Part shown: positions 10,534-20,033 of the stretch, piece by piece
Numbering within the stretch: position 1 is the first letter of the stretch
Layout of the letters: each line of letters begins with the position of its first letter
Assembly (NCBI RefSeq): GCF_029937755.1
Contig: NZ_JAPYPG010000001.1
Coordinates: 978,720 to 1,042,719 of the forward strand
Length of the DNA stretch: 64,000 nucleotides
From: Henriciella sp.
GTDB taxonomy: Bacteria > Pseudomonadota > Alphaproteobacteria > Caulobacterales > Hyphomonadaceae
Reading direction: 5' to 3'
Program-made: the position numbers and the translations under genes
The notes under the pieces: generated by a model
What the model was told of the DNA's origin: nothing
Databases searched by the model: none
The model's input: the letters and a program-made list of their open reading frames with translations, nothing else

Positions 10534-11262
10534 ATGCTCGAACTGAAGCATCTCGTGAAAAGATTTGGGGACCATGTGGCCGTCGAAAAGGTCAGCTTCA
10601 CCCTCAAGAAAGGTGAGGTGCTTGGCTTTCTGGGGCCAAACGGCGCCGGTAAATCGACCACCATGCGCATGGTCGCGGGTGTGATCGAGCCCGATGAGGG
10701 TGATGTGGTGATTGCCGGGCATTCGATCATTAACCAGCCGCGTGAAGCTCAGCGCCGCCTTGGCTTCCTGCCGGAAGGTGCCCCGCTCTATGGCGACATG
10801 ACGCCCGTGGAATTCCTGAACTTCCTCTCCACATCGCATGACCTTGCCAAGGTCGAGCGCAAGCGCGCCATCGACCGCGTGGTTGCCGATGCCCGGATCG
10901 CCAATGTCGCCAACCGGCGCATTGTCACGCTCTCCAAGGGGTACCGCCGCCGCGTGGGACTGGCCGGTGCGCTGTTGAACGATCCCGATGTCCTTGTCCT
11001 GGATGAGCCGACAGACGGGCTCGACCCGATCCAGAAGCGGGCCGTACGCGCCCTTATTGCCCGCATGGCGCCGGAAAAGGCGATCCTGATCTCGACGCAC
11101 ACGCTGGAAGAAGTGCCCGCCATGTGTAACCGGGCGATCATCATTGATCGTGGCCGGATCGTGGCCGATGGTACGCCGGACAGCCTGACCGGGCAATCGC
11201 CCGGCGGTCTCGAGGAAACCTTCATCACCATGGCCGGGACGGCGGAGGCCGACGGGGTATGA
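10534..11262 (+). CDS. ABC transporter ATP-binding protein (GldA/NatA-like)
   Basis: 242-residue ATPase with Walker A GPNGAGKST, the ABC signature LSKGYRRRVGLAGALL (LSKGY variant), Walker B VLVLDEPTDGLDP and the switch His in STHTLEE. It opens a four-gene operon: ATPase, six-helix permease, a GldG-type protein and a DUF4340 protein, each overlapping the next by four bases. In gliding Bacteroidetes GldA, GldF and GldG form a similar transporter; in proteobacteria the set is common but its substrate is unknown. ATG 10534 starts the conserved MLELKHLVKRFG; the ribosome binding site is weak. Confidence 0.9.
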   Translation: MLELKHLVKRFGDHVAVEKVSFTLKKGEVLGFLGPNGAGKSTTMRMVAGVIEPDEGDVVIAGHSIINQPREAQRRLGFLPEGAPLYGDMTPVEFLNFLSTSHDLAKVERKRAIDRVVADARIANVANRRIVTLSKGYRRRVGLAGALLNDPDVLVLDEPTDGLDPIQKRAVRALIARMAPEKAILISTHTLEEVPAMCNRAIIIDRGRIVADGTPDSLTGQSPGGLEETFITMAGTAEADGV

Positions 11263-12023
11263 GGCAATGGGCCGTCGACACGCTGACAGGCCTGAAGGCC
11301 AGCTATTCGCGTGAACTACGCGCCTATTTCGCGACGCCGCTCGCCTATGTCTTCATGGCCATCTTCCTGATGATGCTCGGCTTCTTCACCTGGGAAGCGT
11401 CGAACTTCTTCGACACAGGGGCCGCTGACCTGCAGCCCTTCTTCTACTGGCATCCCTGGCTCTACATGATCTTCATGCCGGCGCTCTCGATGCGGCTCTG
11501 GTCGGATGAGACTGCGGCGGGGACATCCGAGCTTCTAATGTCCTTGCCGGTGAGTGTTACGGGTCTTGCCGCAGGCAAGCTGTTGGCGGCCTGGACCGTG
11601 GCTGCGGTGAGCCTCGTGCTGACCTTCCCGATGTGGCTGACGGTCAACTATCTCGGCGCGCCGGACAACACGGCAATTTTCCTGTCCTACCTGATGAGCC
11701 TCATCATGGCCGGTGCCTATCTCTCGATAGGTGCGGCCGTGTCATCGCTCGTCTCAAGCCAGGTGCTCGCCTATGTCATTGGCGTGGTCGTCGCCTTCGT
11801 CTTTACCGCTGCCGGCTGGCCGATGGTGGTGGGGGCGGTGTCAGGTGCGCTCGGGGCGGCTGCCGGGGACCTGGTCGCGACCTTTTCCTTCCTTACGCAT
11901 TTCGAAACGGCTGAACGCGGCGTGCTCGAACTGCGCTCGCTGATCTACTTCTTCGGTGTGATCGCGCTCTGGCTCGCCCTGAACGTATTGTGGGTCAGCC
12001 ATCGCAGGAATGGCGCACGATGA
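11259..12023 (+). CDS. ABC-2 type permease (GldF-like)
   Basis: 254-residue integral membrane protein with six predicted helices and the ABC-2 pattern: RELRAYFATPLAYVFMAIF at the N-terminus, LSMRLWSDETAAGTSELLMS between helices two and three, which is the hallmark of GldF-like permeases, and a final helix FFGVIALWLALNVLWV. Its ATG overlaps the ATPase stop (ATGA at 11259). It should pair with the ATPase to form the membrane channel. Confidence 0.9.
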   Translation: MRQWAVDTLTGLKASYSRELRAYFATPLAYVFMAIFLMMLGFFTWEASNFFDTGAADLQPFFYWHPWLYMIFMPALSMRLWSDETAAGTSELLMSLPVSVTGLAAGKLLAAWTVAAVSLVLTFPMWLTVNYLGAPDNTAIFLSYLMSLIMAGAYLSIGAAVSSLVSSQVLAYVIGVVVAFVFTAAGWPMVVGAVSGALGAAAGDLVATFSFLTHFETAERGVLELRSLIYFFGVIALWLALNVLWVSHRRNGAR

Positions 12024-13906
12024 GCCCGCGCGTCTATCTCTCTGCGGCCACGGCCCTGATTGCGGTGATTTTCATCGCCGCGACGCTGATCGTGCAGCCC
12101 TTGCTGCGCACGGCCCGTGTCGATTTTACAGAGAACGATATCTACACGCTGTCCGAAGGCACCAAGGCGGTGCTGACGGACCTGGAAGAACCGGTCGACC
12201 TGACGTTCGTCTACACCCGCCGTGTCGGTCAGGAATTTCCGGCCGTGCGTGCCTATGCGACCCGCGTTCGCGAACTGCTCGACGCCTACAAGGCCGTTGC
12301 CGGTGCCGACCTTCGCATCCGCGAGATCGATCCCGAGCCCTTTTCCGAGGATGAGGATGAGGCGCTTGCGGCGGGCATTACAGCGGTCAATTCAGACGGT
12401 GGCGACCCGCTCTATTTCGGTCTGATTGGCAAGAATACTGTCGACGATCAGCGCGTCATTCCCTTTCTTGCGCCAGAGCAGGAAGATACCCTCGAATACG
12501 ATCTCACGCGCATGATCGCGCGCCTGAACCGGCCCGAACCGCCGAACATTGGCGTGCTGTCGACCTTGCAGGGCATGAGCGGCCCAGGCGAGGACAGCGG
12601 CTACACGTTCCTGCAAGAGCTCTCGAAAAGCTACGACATGCAGGAGATAGACGAGGCCTTCTTTTCCCTGCCGGAGGATATGGATGTCGTGGTCATGGTG
12701 CATCCGCCTGAGCTGAACGATTGGCAGGCCTGGCTCATCGACCAGTTCATCCTGAGGACAGGGCGGGCGATTATCCTCGTGGATGCGGCCGCAAAAACCT
12801 CTCGTGGCAGTGACTTCTCCGGTCTGGACGACCGCCAGATCCGTTCCGACCTCGGTCGGTTTTCCGATGTCTGGGGCTTGAGCGTTTCCGAAGAGGCGCT
12901 CGCTGACACCGAAAGCGCGCTTCCGATCCAGGTGGCAACCGGTGGCGGGCGCTCGACCATTGTTCGCCACCCGCTCTATCTGGCCGCCACGCCGGCGCTG
13001 ATGCCCTCTGATAGCCTCATCACAGCCGACCTTTCGCGAACTGTGAATTTCGGCGCACCGGGTGGCCTGATCCTTGATGAGGACTCTCCCATCGACAAGG
13101 AAGTCCTGATCGAGACCGGCCCGGCCCCATCATGGATCGAGGCGGATGAAGCGGTGAGCGATCTCACCGCGCAGGAGACGCTCGATCTCTATGAGCCGCT
13201 GGACCAGGCAATGCCGCTCGCCGTGCGCGTCCATGGCGCGCTGGTCTCGGCCTTCGATGAACGGCCGTCGCCGGACATGCCGGACGATCCCGTGATGGCG
13301 GAACTCGCGCGCGCTGCCGCTGAAGAGGCGCAGCCACACATCTCAACCAGCGAACGCGATGCAGAAATCCTTGTCGTCGCCGACGCTGACATGGTCGATG
13401 ACGGTCTTTACGTGAATCTCGACAGCGCAACCGCCTTTGCCGACAATGGTGCCTTCCTGATGAATGCGCTCGATGTCCTGTCCGGAGATGCGAACCTGCT
13501 TACCCTTCGTGCGCGCACATCCTCGCGCCGGCCAATGACACGTGTGGAAGGTATGCGCGACGAAGCCCAGGCCCGCTTCTTCGACGAGCAGGCCCGGCTT
13601 GAGGACAAGTTGGCCGAATCCCAGCAGCGGCTGGAAGAACTGCAACAGCGCGGCGCCTCGGACGGGTTCTTCGAGGGCGATATCGAAGCGTCTCTGAATG
13701 AGAATGAGCGGCTGGAGCTTGCCCGCCTGCGTGAGGACATTGTCGAGACGCGGTCACGCCTTCGTACCATCGAGCGGAATTTCCGCCAGGAAATCGACGG
13801 GCTCGAAGGGACACTGAAATTCATCAATATTTTTGGCGGTCCGCTCCTTGTGGGCCTGTTGGGAGCATTGGTCTGGTGGCGCCGCCGGCGCAGGGGGATC
13901 GCGTGA
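12020..13906 (+). CDS. GldG-like ABC transporter auxiliary protein
   Basis: 628-residue protein with an N-terminal helix (about 6-25), a large extracytoplasmic part and a final helix before the basic tail WWRRRRRGIA. Typical GldG-family features are VDFTENDIYTLSEGTKAVLTDLEEPVDLTFVYT near the start, a middle domain of the ABC-type uncharacterised kind (EYDLTRMIARLNRPEPPNIGVLS), and a coiled-coil stretch EDKLAESQQRLEELQQRGAS (about 535-600). The ATGA overlap at 12020 couples it to the permease; the longer reading from 11990 is the wrong start. Probably the periplasmic/auxiliary part of the exporter. Confidence 0.85.
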   Translation: MSPRVYLSAATALIAVIFIAATLIVQPLLRTARVDFTENDIYTLSEGTKAVLTDLEEPVDLTFVYTRRVGQEFPAVRAYATRVRELLDAYKAVAGADLRIREIDPEPFSEDEDEALAAGITAVNSDGGDPLYFGLIGKNTVDDQRVIPFLAPEQEDTLEYDLTRMIARLNRPEPPNIGVLSTLQGMSGPGEDSGYTFLQELSKSYDMQEIDEAFFSLPEDMDVVVMVHPPELNDWQAWLIDQFILRTGRAIILVDAAAKTSRGSDFSGLDDRQIRSDLGRFSDVWGLSVSEEALADTESALPIQVATGGGRSTIVRHPLYLAATPALMPSDSLITADLSRTVNFGAPGGLILDEDSPIDKEVLIETGPAPSWIEADEAVSDLTAQETLDLYEPLDQAMPLAVRVHGALVSAFDERPSPDMPDDPVMAELARAAAEEAQPHISTSERDAEILVVADADMVDDGLYVNLDSATAFADNGAFLMNALDVLSGDANLLTLRARTSSRRPMTRVEGMRDEAQARFFDEQARLEDKLAESQQRLEELQQRGASDGFFEGDIEASLNENERLELARLREDIVETRSRLRTIERNFRQEIDGLEGTLKFINIFGGPLLVGLLGALVWWRRRRRGIA

Positions 13907-14961
13907 GTGCCACCCTGGATACACGCCGCCGCAAGACGGTTGAATGGCTCTCGATTACAGCTGCAGCGCTGTGGATCCTGCTGTTCCTGATGAGCCTTTT
14001 TGCTCCGGCGCAAAGCGATGTGAGCCCGCGGACTGGTGATCCTGTGCTGCCGAACTTTTCCACCGTGCGCAGCGATACCGGCGCCATCAGCTTCACCATG
14101 GCTGATGAGCGCTACACGCTGGAGCGCCGGCAAGGGGAGTGGGTCATGGCCGAGACCGGAGGTTATCCCGTTCGCGAAGACAGGCTGGCCACGCTGGCTG
14201 AAGGGCTCGAGACGATGACATGGGGTGAACGCCGTACAGCCGAGCCGGCGCGCTTCAGCCGCATTGGCCTTGGAGATCCGCGTGAGGATGGCAATGGCAT
14301 TCTTATCGAGGTCTTTGCCTCAAACGGATCGAAATCGGCTGAGGTGATTACCGGCCGACGTAATGAGACGCTGTACGCCCGTGACCCTGGCGAGAATGTT
14401 TCCTTTCGCGTCGAGGGCGACCTGCCGCCGCTCTATACACGTGAGGCATGGCTGGACCTTGATATCGTCGACATCGACGCCTCTTCCATCTCGGCAGTCC
14501 GCCTGACGGATTCGCGCGGACAGACGCTCTATCTCTCGCGTGTGCCCGGTGGCGACGCCCGCAGTTTCCGTCCGGCGCCGCCCTACCACAACGATACATT
14601 GCGCAGCCGGCTGGCGGCTTCGACGCCGGCGCTGGCCATGTCGCATCTTTCACCGATTGATGTGAAACCGCAAAGCGAGCTGACGACACGTCCAGTGGCC
14701 CGCCACATCACGGAAACCCATGATGGTCTCGAGATCGACCTGCGGGCCTGGCGCGAGCCGGACGGGTTCTGGGTGACGCTTCGCGCGGTTGAGGCTGGCG
14801 AAGGCGCGCGCCGGGCGCAGACGATCAATGACCGGGCTGAAGGCTGGGCGTTCAAGCTGACGGAATATGACTGGCGGGAATTCACGCCACTTGTCTCTTC
14901 CATCGTCCGCCGGGCCGATCCGGCCGCCGAAACGCCGGGCGAATCGAACTTTCAGCCCTAG
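13903..14961 (+). CDS. DUF4340 domain protein of the Gld-like exporter operon
   Basis: 352-residue protein with one N-terminal membrane helix (about 18-36: ITAAALWILLFLMSLF) and an extracytoplasmic DUF4340-like domain. Family hints are the YTLERRQGEWVMAETGGYPV repeat-like segment, FSRIGLGDPREDGNG and ITGRRNETLYARDPGENVSF. DUF4340 genes usually follow gldG-like genes, as here. The start is GTG 13903, whose GTGA overlaps the stop of the preceding gene. Last gene of the operon; its stop at 14961 directly abuts the stop of the facing glycosyltransferase gene. Confidence 0.85.
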   Translation: MSATLDTRRRKTVEWLSITAAALWILLFLMSLFAPAQSDVSPRTGDPVLPNFSTVRSDTGAISFTMADERYTLERRQGEWVMAETGGYPVREDRLATLAEGLETMTWGERRTAEPARFSRIGLGDPREDGNGILIEVFASNGSKSAEVITGRRNETLYARDPGENVSFRVEGDLPPLYTREAWLDLDIVDIDASSISAVRLTDSRGQTLYLSRVPGGDARSFRPAPPYHNDTLRSRLAASTPALAMSHLSPIDVKPQSELTTRPVARHITETHDGLEIDLRAWREPDGFWVTLRAVEAGEGARRAQTINDRAEGWAFKLTEYDWREFTPLVSSIVRRADPAAETPGESNFQP

Positions 14962-15792
14962 CTAGTCCCGCGCTCTGGCGGGCAGCATCCACTTCAGCAA
15001 GGGTCCGATGACGCCGCTCACAAGAGCCAGTGAGACAGGGTTTCCGGAGAACTTCCGGAAATAGTAGGCGAGGCTTTCGGCCTTGTGCCGGGCGACAGTC
15101 TTGGAAGAAACGTCTGATGTGCTGCCGTAATGCAGGGCACCAGCATCGGGGCAGAAGATCACCTCTCCACCGGCCTCTTTGGCCCGGCGGCAGAGGTCAA
15201 CATCTTCGACGTGAATGAAATAGGCTTCATCGAAACCGCCAAGCTGGCGGAAGCTTTCAGTGTCGGTCAGCATCAGCGCGCCGGATACGGCGCCAACGGA
15301 GGTCGGCCCGGAGGGCAGGGGAGCCGTGTTGAGATTCCAGGTATCGATACCGGCCGAACTCGTCAGGGCGCGCCACAAGGTGAGCTTGCGCCGCCGGTCG
15401 CCACGGCCTTCCTTGCCATGAAGATCGAAGATGCGTCCGCCCAGAAGCCAAGGGCGCTGGCGGTGTTCGCTTGCCGCAACCAGCGTGGAGACCGCATCAT
15501 GCTTGATGACCGCGTCCGGATTGACGAGCAGAAGATATCCCTCCTCAGCCTGCCGGCTTGCCAGATTGATCGCCTTGCCGAAGCCCAGATTGTCACCGGG
15601 TGATATCAGCTGGACTTTGGCGTGTTCGGCAGCAAAGGTCTTCAGCCAGTCCGTCATGGCAGGCGGATTGCCGTTGTTAATGATCAGCAGCGTGGTGACA
15701 TCCCGGCAGGCAAGCAGTGCGTAAAGTGACTCACGAAGGCGCGGTCCGGTCAGATAGGTCACGATGATTGCGGTTATGGGCCGGGGGCTCAT
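14962..15792 (-). CDS. Glycosyltransferase family 2 (rhamnosyltransferase-like)
   Basis: 276-residue GT-A fold enzyme. ITAIIVTYLTGPRLRESLYAL, the nucleotide-sugar-binding region PGDNLGFGKAINLASRQAEE, the metal site LLLVNPDAVI (DxD-like NPDA), VGAVSGALMLTDTESFRQLG with GFDEAYFIHVEDVDLCRRA. The FIHVEDVDL motif is typical of dTDP-rhamnosyltransferases such as WbbL. Its ATG at 15792 overlaps the stop of the O-antigen ligase gene, so the two are translated together and probably act in surface polysaccharide synthesis. It is convergent with the DUF4340 gene. Confidence 0.88.
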   Translation of the reverse strand: MSPRPITAIIVTYLTGPRLRESLYALLACRDVTTLLIINNGNPPAMTDWLKTFAAEHAKVQLISPGDNLGFGKAINLASRQAEEGYLLLVNPDAVIKHDAVSTLVAASEHRQRPWLLGGRIFDLHGKEGRGDRRRKLTLWRALTSSAGIDTWNLNTAPLPSGPTSVGAVSGALMLTDTESFRQLGGFDEAYFIHVEDVDLCRRAKEAGGEVIFCPDAGALHYGSTSDVSSKTVARHKAESLAYYFRKFSGNPVSLALVSGVIGPLLKWMLPARARD

Positions 15793-17075
15793 TCGGCTGG
15801 CTCTCTTCGCGGCCGCGCCTTGCCCAGCACAATGATGGCAGCAGCCGAAAGAACCATATTCGCCCAAAAGGCTTCGTTCCAGACACTGTAGGAGAGGCTG
15901 AACAGGGAGAAAGACGCCCCGATCAGGCCAGCCGTCGCCAGCGCCAGAGGAGCGCCGAGCATTGCCGGTGAAGGCAGGGCCAGGGCAAGAAGGAAGAGGA
16001 CGGCGCAGCCAAGCAGGACGCCGACAAGACCGGTTTCGGCCCATAGTTGCAGGCCCATATTGTGCGGATGGCCGGGCAGGATGCGGTACTTCTCCCACGG
16101 GATGCCGGTCAGGTCCGTACTCTCGCGCATCAGCTCAAGCAGGTCGGGTTCTTCGGCAAAGGTTTCGCGCCATTCCTTCGATGCTTCGATGCCATGCCCG
16201 ACCAGCGGGCGTTCCTCGACTTTCCTGGCCGCAAGCGACCAGGCGAAGATACGTGACTTGGACGAGGCCTGAAGTGGCAGGTCAGAGTGTACTACCATTG
16301 GCGCAGCGGCACCGAGAACAATGGGTGAGCTCACCACGGCCAGGGCAACAAAGCCGATCAGGATCCGAAAACCGTTCTTCCTGAAGATCATTACCACGGC
16401 GCTGGCGAGAGCCACGAAGACCATGCCAAGCAGGGCCACATCTGACCGCAGCAGCAGGAAGGTGGCGGCACCGAGCAGGAAACTCGCAGCCGCTGCCGGA
16501 TATCGCCATGGGGCTGGGAGGCACCAGGCCGCGCCAATCAGCAGGGGTAAACCCAGGAAGAAGGCATTGGCGCTGCGCAGGATGTTCTGTGGCGCTTCTT
16601 TCACAGGGTCGCTGAACGGGGCGTACGCGCTGAGGGCGGTGTCTGGTAGCAGGCCCATCAACAACATGAGTATCCCGTGGGTCAGGATCACGAGAATGAT
16701 GAAGCCTGCGGCGATCCGGGCCTGTGACCGGATGCGCAGGCATGCCGCAACGGTGAGGATGCCGGCAATAGCCGTTAGCAGGATGCGCAGGCCAGCCGCA
16801 TTGATGCCGAAATCCCCCTGGGCTAGGTCTCCGGACATGATCTGGCCGGTCTCGTCGGACCAGAGGGAGGAGATGGCCGACCACGCCACGAGCAGAAGTA
16901 CGGCAATGGCCAGTCGGCTTATTCCACCGCGCCAGGATACGAAGAAGGCGGCCGGAATGGCTGCCAGCGCAAGCAGGACCGAATAGCCGCCCGCGCCGAA
17001 AAGAGCGACCGGAATCCAGAGGGCAAAAGCCGCGGCCAGCACGACCGCATAGCTGAAACCGCGGCTTTCCGTCAT
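15789..17075 (-). CDS. O-antigen ligase/polymerase family membrane protein
   Basis: 428-residue protein with about 11-12 hydrophobic helices and one large periplasmic loop (about 290-360). The loop holds RIFAWSLAARKVEERPLVGHG and GHPHNMGLQLWAETGLVG, the conserved Wzy_C/WaaL signature with the catalytic His. Such proteins either ligate O-antigen to lipid A core or polymerise repeat units; sequence alone does not decide between WaaL and Wzy. The following glycosyltransferase overlaps by four bases. It begins 14 bases after the thrS stop, so it may also be co-transcribed from further upstream. Confidence 0.88.
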   Translation of the reverse strand: MTESRGFSYAVVLAAAFALWIPVALFGAGGYSVLLALAAIPAAFFVSWRGGISRLAIAVLLLVAWSAISSLWSDETGQIMSGDLAQGDFGINAAGLRILLTAIAGILTVAACLRIRSQARIAAGFIILVILTHGILMLLMGLLPDTALSAYAPFSDPVKEAPQNILRSANAFFLGLPLLIGAAWCLPAPWRYPAAAASFLLGAATFLLLRSDVALLGMVFVALASAVVMIFRKNGFRILIGFVALAVVSSPIVLGAAAPMVVHSDLPLQASSKSRIFAWSLAARKVEERPLVGHGIEASKEWRETFAEEPDLLELMRESTDLTGIPWEKYRILPGHPHNMGLQLWAETGLVGVLLGCAVLFLLALALPSPAMLGAPLALATAGLIGASFSLFSLSYSVWNEAFWANMVLSAAAIIVLGKARPRREPAE

Positions 17076-17091
17076 TCGGGTCTTCCGTACT

Positions 17092-19065
17092 CTAAACTTT
17101 TGCCCGTTTCAGGTCGGGCGGTGTCGCCTCATCCGACAGCTTTTCGGCGGTCTCTTCAAGTCCAAGAATCTCCTGTCCCTTGGACCCGAAGCGGCGAAGC
17201 GCCAGCGTGCCTTCCTCGGCCTCACGTGCGCCAACCACGGCAATGACCGGGACTTTCTGGACGGAGTGCTCGCGGACCTTGTAGTTGATCTTTTCGTTGC
17301 GCGTGTCAACTTCGACGCGAAGTCCCGCCGCCCGCAGGCGCTGGGCGGCCTTTTCGGCATAGCCGTCAGCATCCGATGTGATCGTTGCGACAGCAACCTG
17401 CGTTGGCGCGAGCCACATCGGGAAGGCGCCCGAATAGTTTTCGATCAGGATGCCCATGAAGCGCTCGAATGTTCCGTAGACCGCGCGGTGCAGCATCACG
17501 GGGCGATGCTTGGCCCCGTCGGATCCCGTATACTCCGCGTCGAGACGATCCGGCAGGACATAGTCGAGCTGGAACGTGCCGCACTGCCAGGTCCGCCCAA
17601 TGGCGTCCGTCAGGTGGAATTCGAGTTTCGGACCGTAGAACGCACCCTCACCTTCGGCATAGTCGAAATCGAGACCGGCCGCCGTCAGCGCGTCGGCCAG
17701 CGCTTTTTCTGCACGGTCCCAGTTTTCGTCCGTACCGCCGCGAACCTCGGGGCGCGTGGCGAGCTTGTAGGAAATATCCGACAGGCCGAAGTCGCCATAG
17801 ACCCGCTCGAACAGCTTCAGGAAGCGAAGCGTCTCCTCGCCGATCTGGTCTTCGCGGCAGAAGATGTGCGCGTCATCCTGCGTCATCTGACGCACGCGCA
17901 TCAGCCCGTGAAGGGCGCCGTGCGCCTCATTGCGGTGACAGCAGCCGAACTCCGCCATGCGGATCGGCAGATCGCGGTATGAGCGCTGATCGTGCTTGAA
18001 GATCTGCACGTGGGCCGGGCAGTTCATCGGCTTCAGCGCCATAAGCTCCGCATCGCCCGACAGGACAGGGGCCTCGTCATCCGTGGAGGGGACTTCGTCG
18101 GGCACGACGAACATGTTCTCACGGAACTTGTCCCAGTGGCCGGACTGTTGCCAGAAGACAGAGTTCAGCAATTGCGGCGTCTTGACCTCAAGATAGCCGT
18201 CCTCGTCCTGCTGGCGCCGGATATAGGCTTCCAGCTGACGCCAGATCATGTAGCCTTTCGGATGCCAGAAGACCGACCCTTGTGCTTCCTGCTGGAGGTG
18301 GAAGAGGTCCAGCTGGGCGCCAAGCTTGCGGTGGTCACGTTTCTCGGCTTCTTCGAGGCGAACGAGGTGGGCCTTGAGGTCTTTCTCATTGGCCCAGGCC
18401 GTGCCGTACATCCGTTGCAGCATTTCGTTGCGATGATCGCCCCGCCAGTAAGCACCGGCGAGCTTCATCAGCTTGAAGGCCTTCGGCAGTTTGCCCGTGG
18501 ATGGCAGGTGTGGGCCGCGGCAAAGGTCGAACCAGTCACCCTGCTTGTAGACCGTGATCGGGTCGCCCGGCGGGATGATGTCGTCGATGATCTGCGCCTT
18601 GTAGTCTTCGCCGATTTTCTTGAACGTCTCGATGGCCTCATCCTTCGACCAGACTTCCCGGATGATCGGGTAGTCCTTGTCGACGATCTCTTCCATCTTC
18701 ATCTCGATCCGTTCGAAGTCTTCCGTGGAGAAGGGCTCTTCGCGGGCGAAGTCGTAATAGAAGCCATCATCGATTACAGGGCCGATCGTGACCTGTGTGT
18801 CGGGATAGAGCTCCTGCACGGCCTGCGCGAGGATGTGCGCGGCATCGTGGCGGATGAGTTCGAGGCCCTCTTCGTCACGGGACGTGACGATGGCGACCTC
18901 GGCGTCACCCTCGAGTGGGCGGTTGAGGTCATACATCTCGCCATTCACCTTGGCCGCAAGCGCGGCCTTGGCGAGGCTTTTGGAAATGGATTCGGCGACA
19001 TCTGCGGGGCTCGCCCCGTCGTCATACTGTCGCTTCGATCCATCAGGTAGCGTTACGTTGATCAT
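17092..19065 (-). CDS. thrS: Threonyl-tRNA synthetase
   Basis: 657-residue class II synthetase that charges tRNA-Thr. In order: TGS domain ([17 protein letters not shown]), the second editing domain with [11 protein letters not shown] and the Cys/His pair [12 protein letters not shown], motif 1/2 region with [10 protein letters not shown] and FREN, zinc ligands in [13 protein letters not shown] and later [16 protein letters not shown], and the C-terminal anticodon-binding domain ([11 protein letters not shown] to the end). ATG 19065 begins the TGS domain; longer readings upstream overlap yidD and are not real. It follows yidD by five bases. Confidence 0.98.
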   Translation of the reverse strand: MINVTLPDGSKRQYDDGASPADVAESISKSLAKAALAAKVNGEMYDLNRPLEGDAEVAIVTSRDEEGLELIRHDAAHILAQAVQELYPDTQVTIGPVIDDGFYYDFAREEPFSTEDFERIEMKMEEIVDKDYPIIREVWSKDEAIETFKKIGEDYKAQIIDDIIPPGDPITVYKQGDWFDLCRGPHLPSTGKLPKAFKLMKLAGAYWRGDHRNEMLQRMYGTAWANEKDLKAHLVRLEEAEKRDHRKLGAQLDLFHLQQEAQGSVFWHPKGYMIWRQLEAYIRRQQDEDGYLEVKTPQLLNSVFWQQSGHWDKFRENMFVVPDEVPSTDDEAPVLSGDAELMALKPMNCPAHVQIFKHDQRSYRDLPIRMAEFGCCHRNEAHGALHGLMRVRQMTQDDAHIFCREDQIGEETLRFLKLFERVYGDFGLSDISYKLATRPEVRGGTDENWDRAEKALADALTAAGLDFDYAEGEGAFYGPKLEFHLTDAIGRTWQCGTFQLDYVLPDRLDAEYTGSDGAKHRPVMLHRAVYGTFERFMGILIENYSGAFPMWLAPTQVAVATITSDADGYAEKAAQRLRAAGLRVEVDTRNEKINYKVREHSVQKVPVIAVVGAREAEEGTLALRRFGSKGQEILGLEETAEKLSDEATPPDLKRAKV

Positions 19066-19070
19066 TGGTC

Positions 19071-19406
19071 TCAAGCTTTTCGGTTCGTCTCGGGTCCGGC
19101 GTCGGGGAAGGGCCGTTCCGTTCGGGCCCAGTCTCCGGCGCGCCATGGCGCCCAGAAAGGTGAAGGGTTTGCTTTCTCGGGAACCGGGTCGAACCCACGC
19201 GAGCCGCCGGGGCGGCACCGCGAGAGCCTTGCCAGCGTCATCCAGCTGCCGGTCCAGAGACCATGGCGGGAGACGCATTCCGCGCAGTATTCGCTGCAAG
19301 AGGGCACATGCCGGCACTGTGCTCCAAAGACCTGAAAGGCCGGAGACAGCGTCAGTTTGTACGTTTTCAGGGCCGCATGGGCGGCTTTCCTGCGAATGGC
19401 GGACAT
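19071..19406 (-). CDS. yidD: Membrane protein insertion efficiency factor YidD
   Basis: 111-residue small protein with the YidD family core: [30 protein letters not shown] followed by [29 protein letters not shown]. The three conserved cysteines CR-PSCSEYC-RC are present. YidD is a peripheral inner-membrane protein that helps YidC/Sec insert proteins. Family members are usually 70-90 residues, so the polar, Trp/Arg-rich C-terminal extension (about residues 78-111) is longer than usual. It lies five bases before thrS and probably shares its transcript. Confidence 0.92.
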   Translation of the reverse strand: MSAIRRKAAHAALKTYKLTLSPAFQVFGAQCRHVPSCSEYCAECVSRHGLWTGSWMTLARLSRCRPGGSRGFDPVPEKANPSPFWAPWRAGDWARTERPFPDAGPETNRKA

Positions 19407-19528
19407 GAGGCTTGAAGCCCGGTTGGTGTTTCGTCGAAAGCGGTTCTAGACGCGCAGGGGGCAGCTCTCAACCCGCTAGGGCTGTGGCATATGCCGTCAT
19501 GGGCTGCCAACCGGCTGCGGCGGAGCGC

Positions 19529-19978
19529 TCAGGCCGCCGCAGCCCGCTTAGTTCGTGCGGTCTCGATCGCCTCGCAGGCGGCTTCGAAAGCCAGCATCGT
19601 GGAGGTGTGACGCGGGGGGTAGTCGGCGACGCCAGCCAGGTGACGCAATTCGGCGAACCGGCCTGCTGGCGGCTTACCACCATCCTTCAGCATGGCGCGC
19701 AGGGCATCACGGGCTGAAAGAACGTCTTCGACGCGGGCGCCGACAATGTTCTCGGCCAGAACAGACGTTGCGGCCTGGCCCAGGGCGCACGCCTTGGGTT
19801 CAACGGCAATGGCCTCAACCGTCTCGCCATCTTCGCTGAGACGGATATCGACGCGCACGACCGATCCGCACACACGCGAGACCTTCTCCACCGATGCATC
19901 GGCATCGGCGAGGGTCCCGACATGCGGAATATTGGCGGCCAGTTCCAGCACGCGATTATGATAAAGCTCTGCGCTCAT
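19529..19978 (-). CDS. IscU/NifU-like iron-sulfur scaffold protein, alphaproteobacterial variant
   Basis: 149-residue protein with the IscU/SufU fold: ELYHNRVLELAANIPHVG at the start, then three conserved cysteines in VSRVCGSVVRV, EPKACALGQAATSV and FEAACEAI. Canonical IscU has CGD at the first site; here Asp is Ser (CGS), which is what I recall for many alphaproteobacterial members and which may loosen cluster binding. Likely role: transient Fe-S cluster assembly. It lies 122 bases before yidD-thrS on the same strand, a common neighbourhood in the class. Confidence 0.85.
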   Translation of the reverse strand: MSAELYHNRVLELAANIPHVGTLADADASVEKVSRVCGSVVRVDIRLSEDGETVEAIAVEPKACALGQAATSVLAENIVGARVEDVLSARDALRAMLKDGGKPPAGRFAELRHLAGVADYPPRHTSTMLAFEAACEAIETARTKRAAAA

Positions 19979-20033
19979 GGGGCCTAGATCGCCCTGAAAC
20001 GCCCGAAGATCAAGTGAATCAGGGCCGTTTGCC

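Noticed and set aside
19150..19200. tRNA T-arm-like string inside yidD
   Set aside because: No acceptor, D- or anticodon arms around it; it encodes the conserved GFDPVP of YidD.
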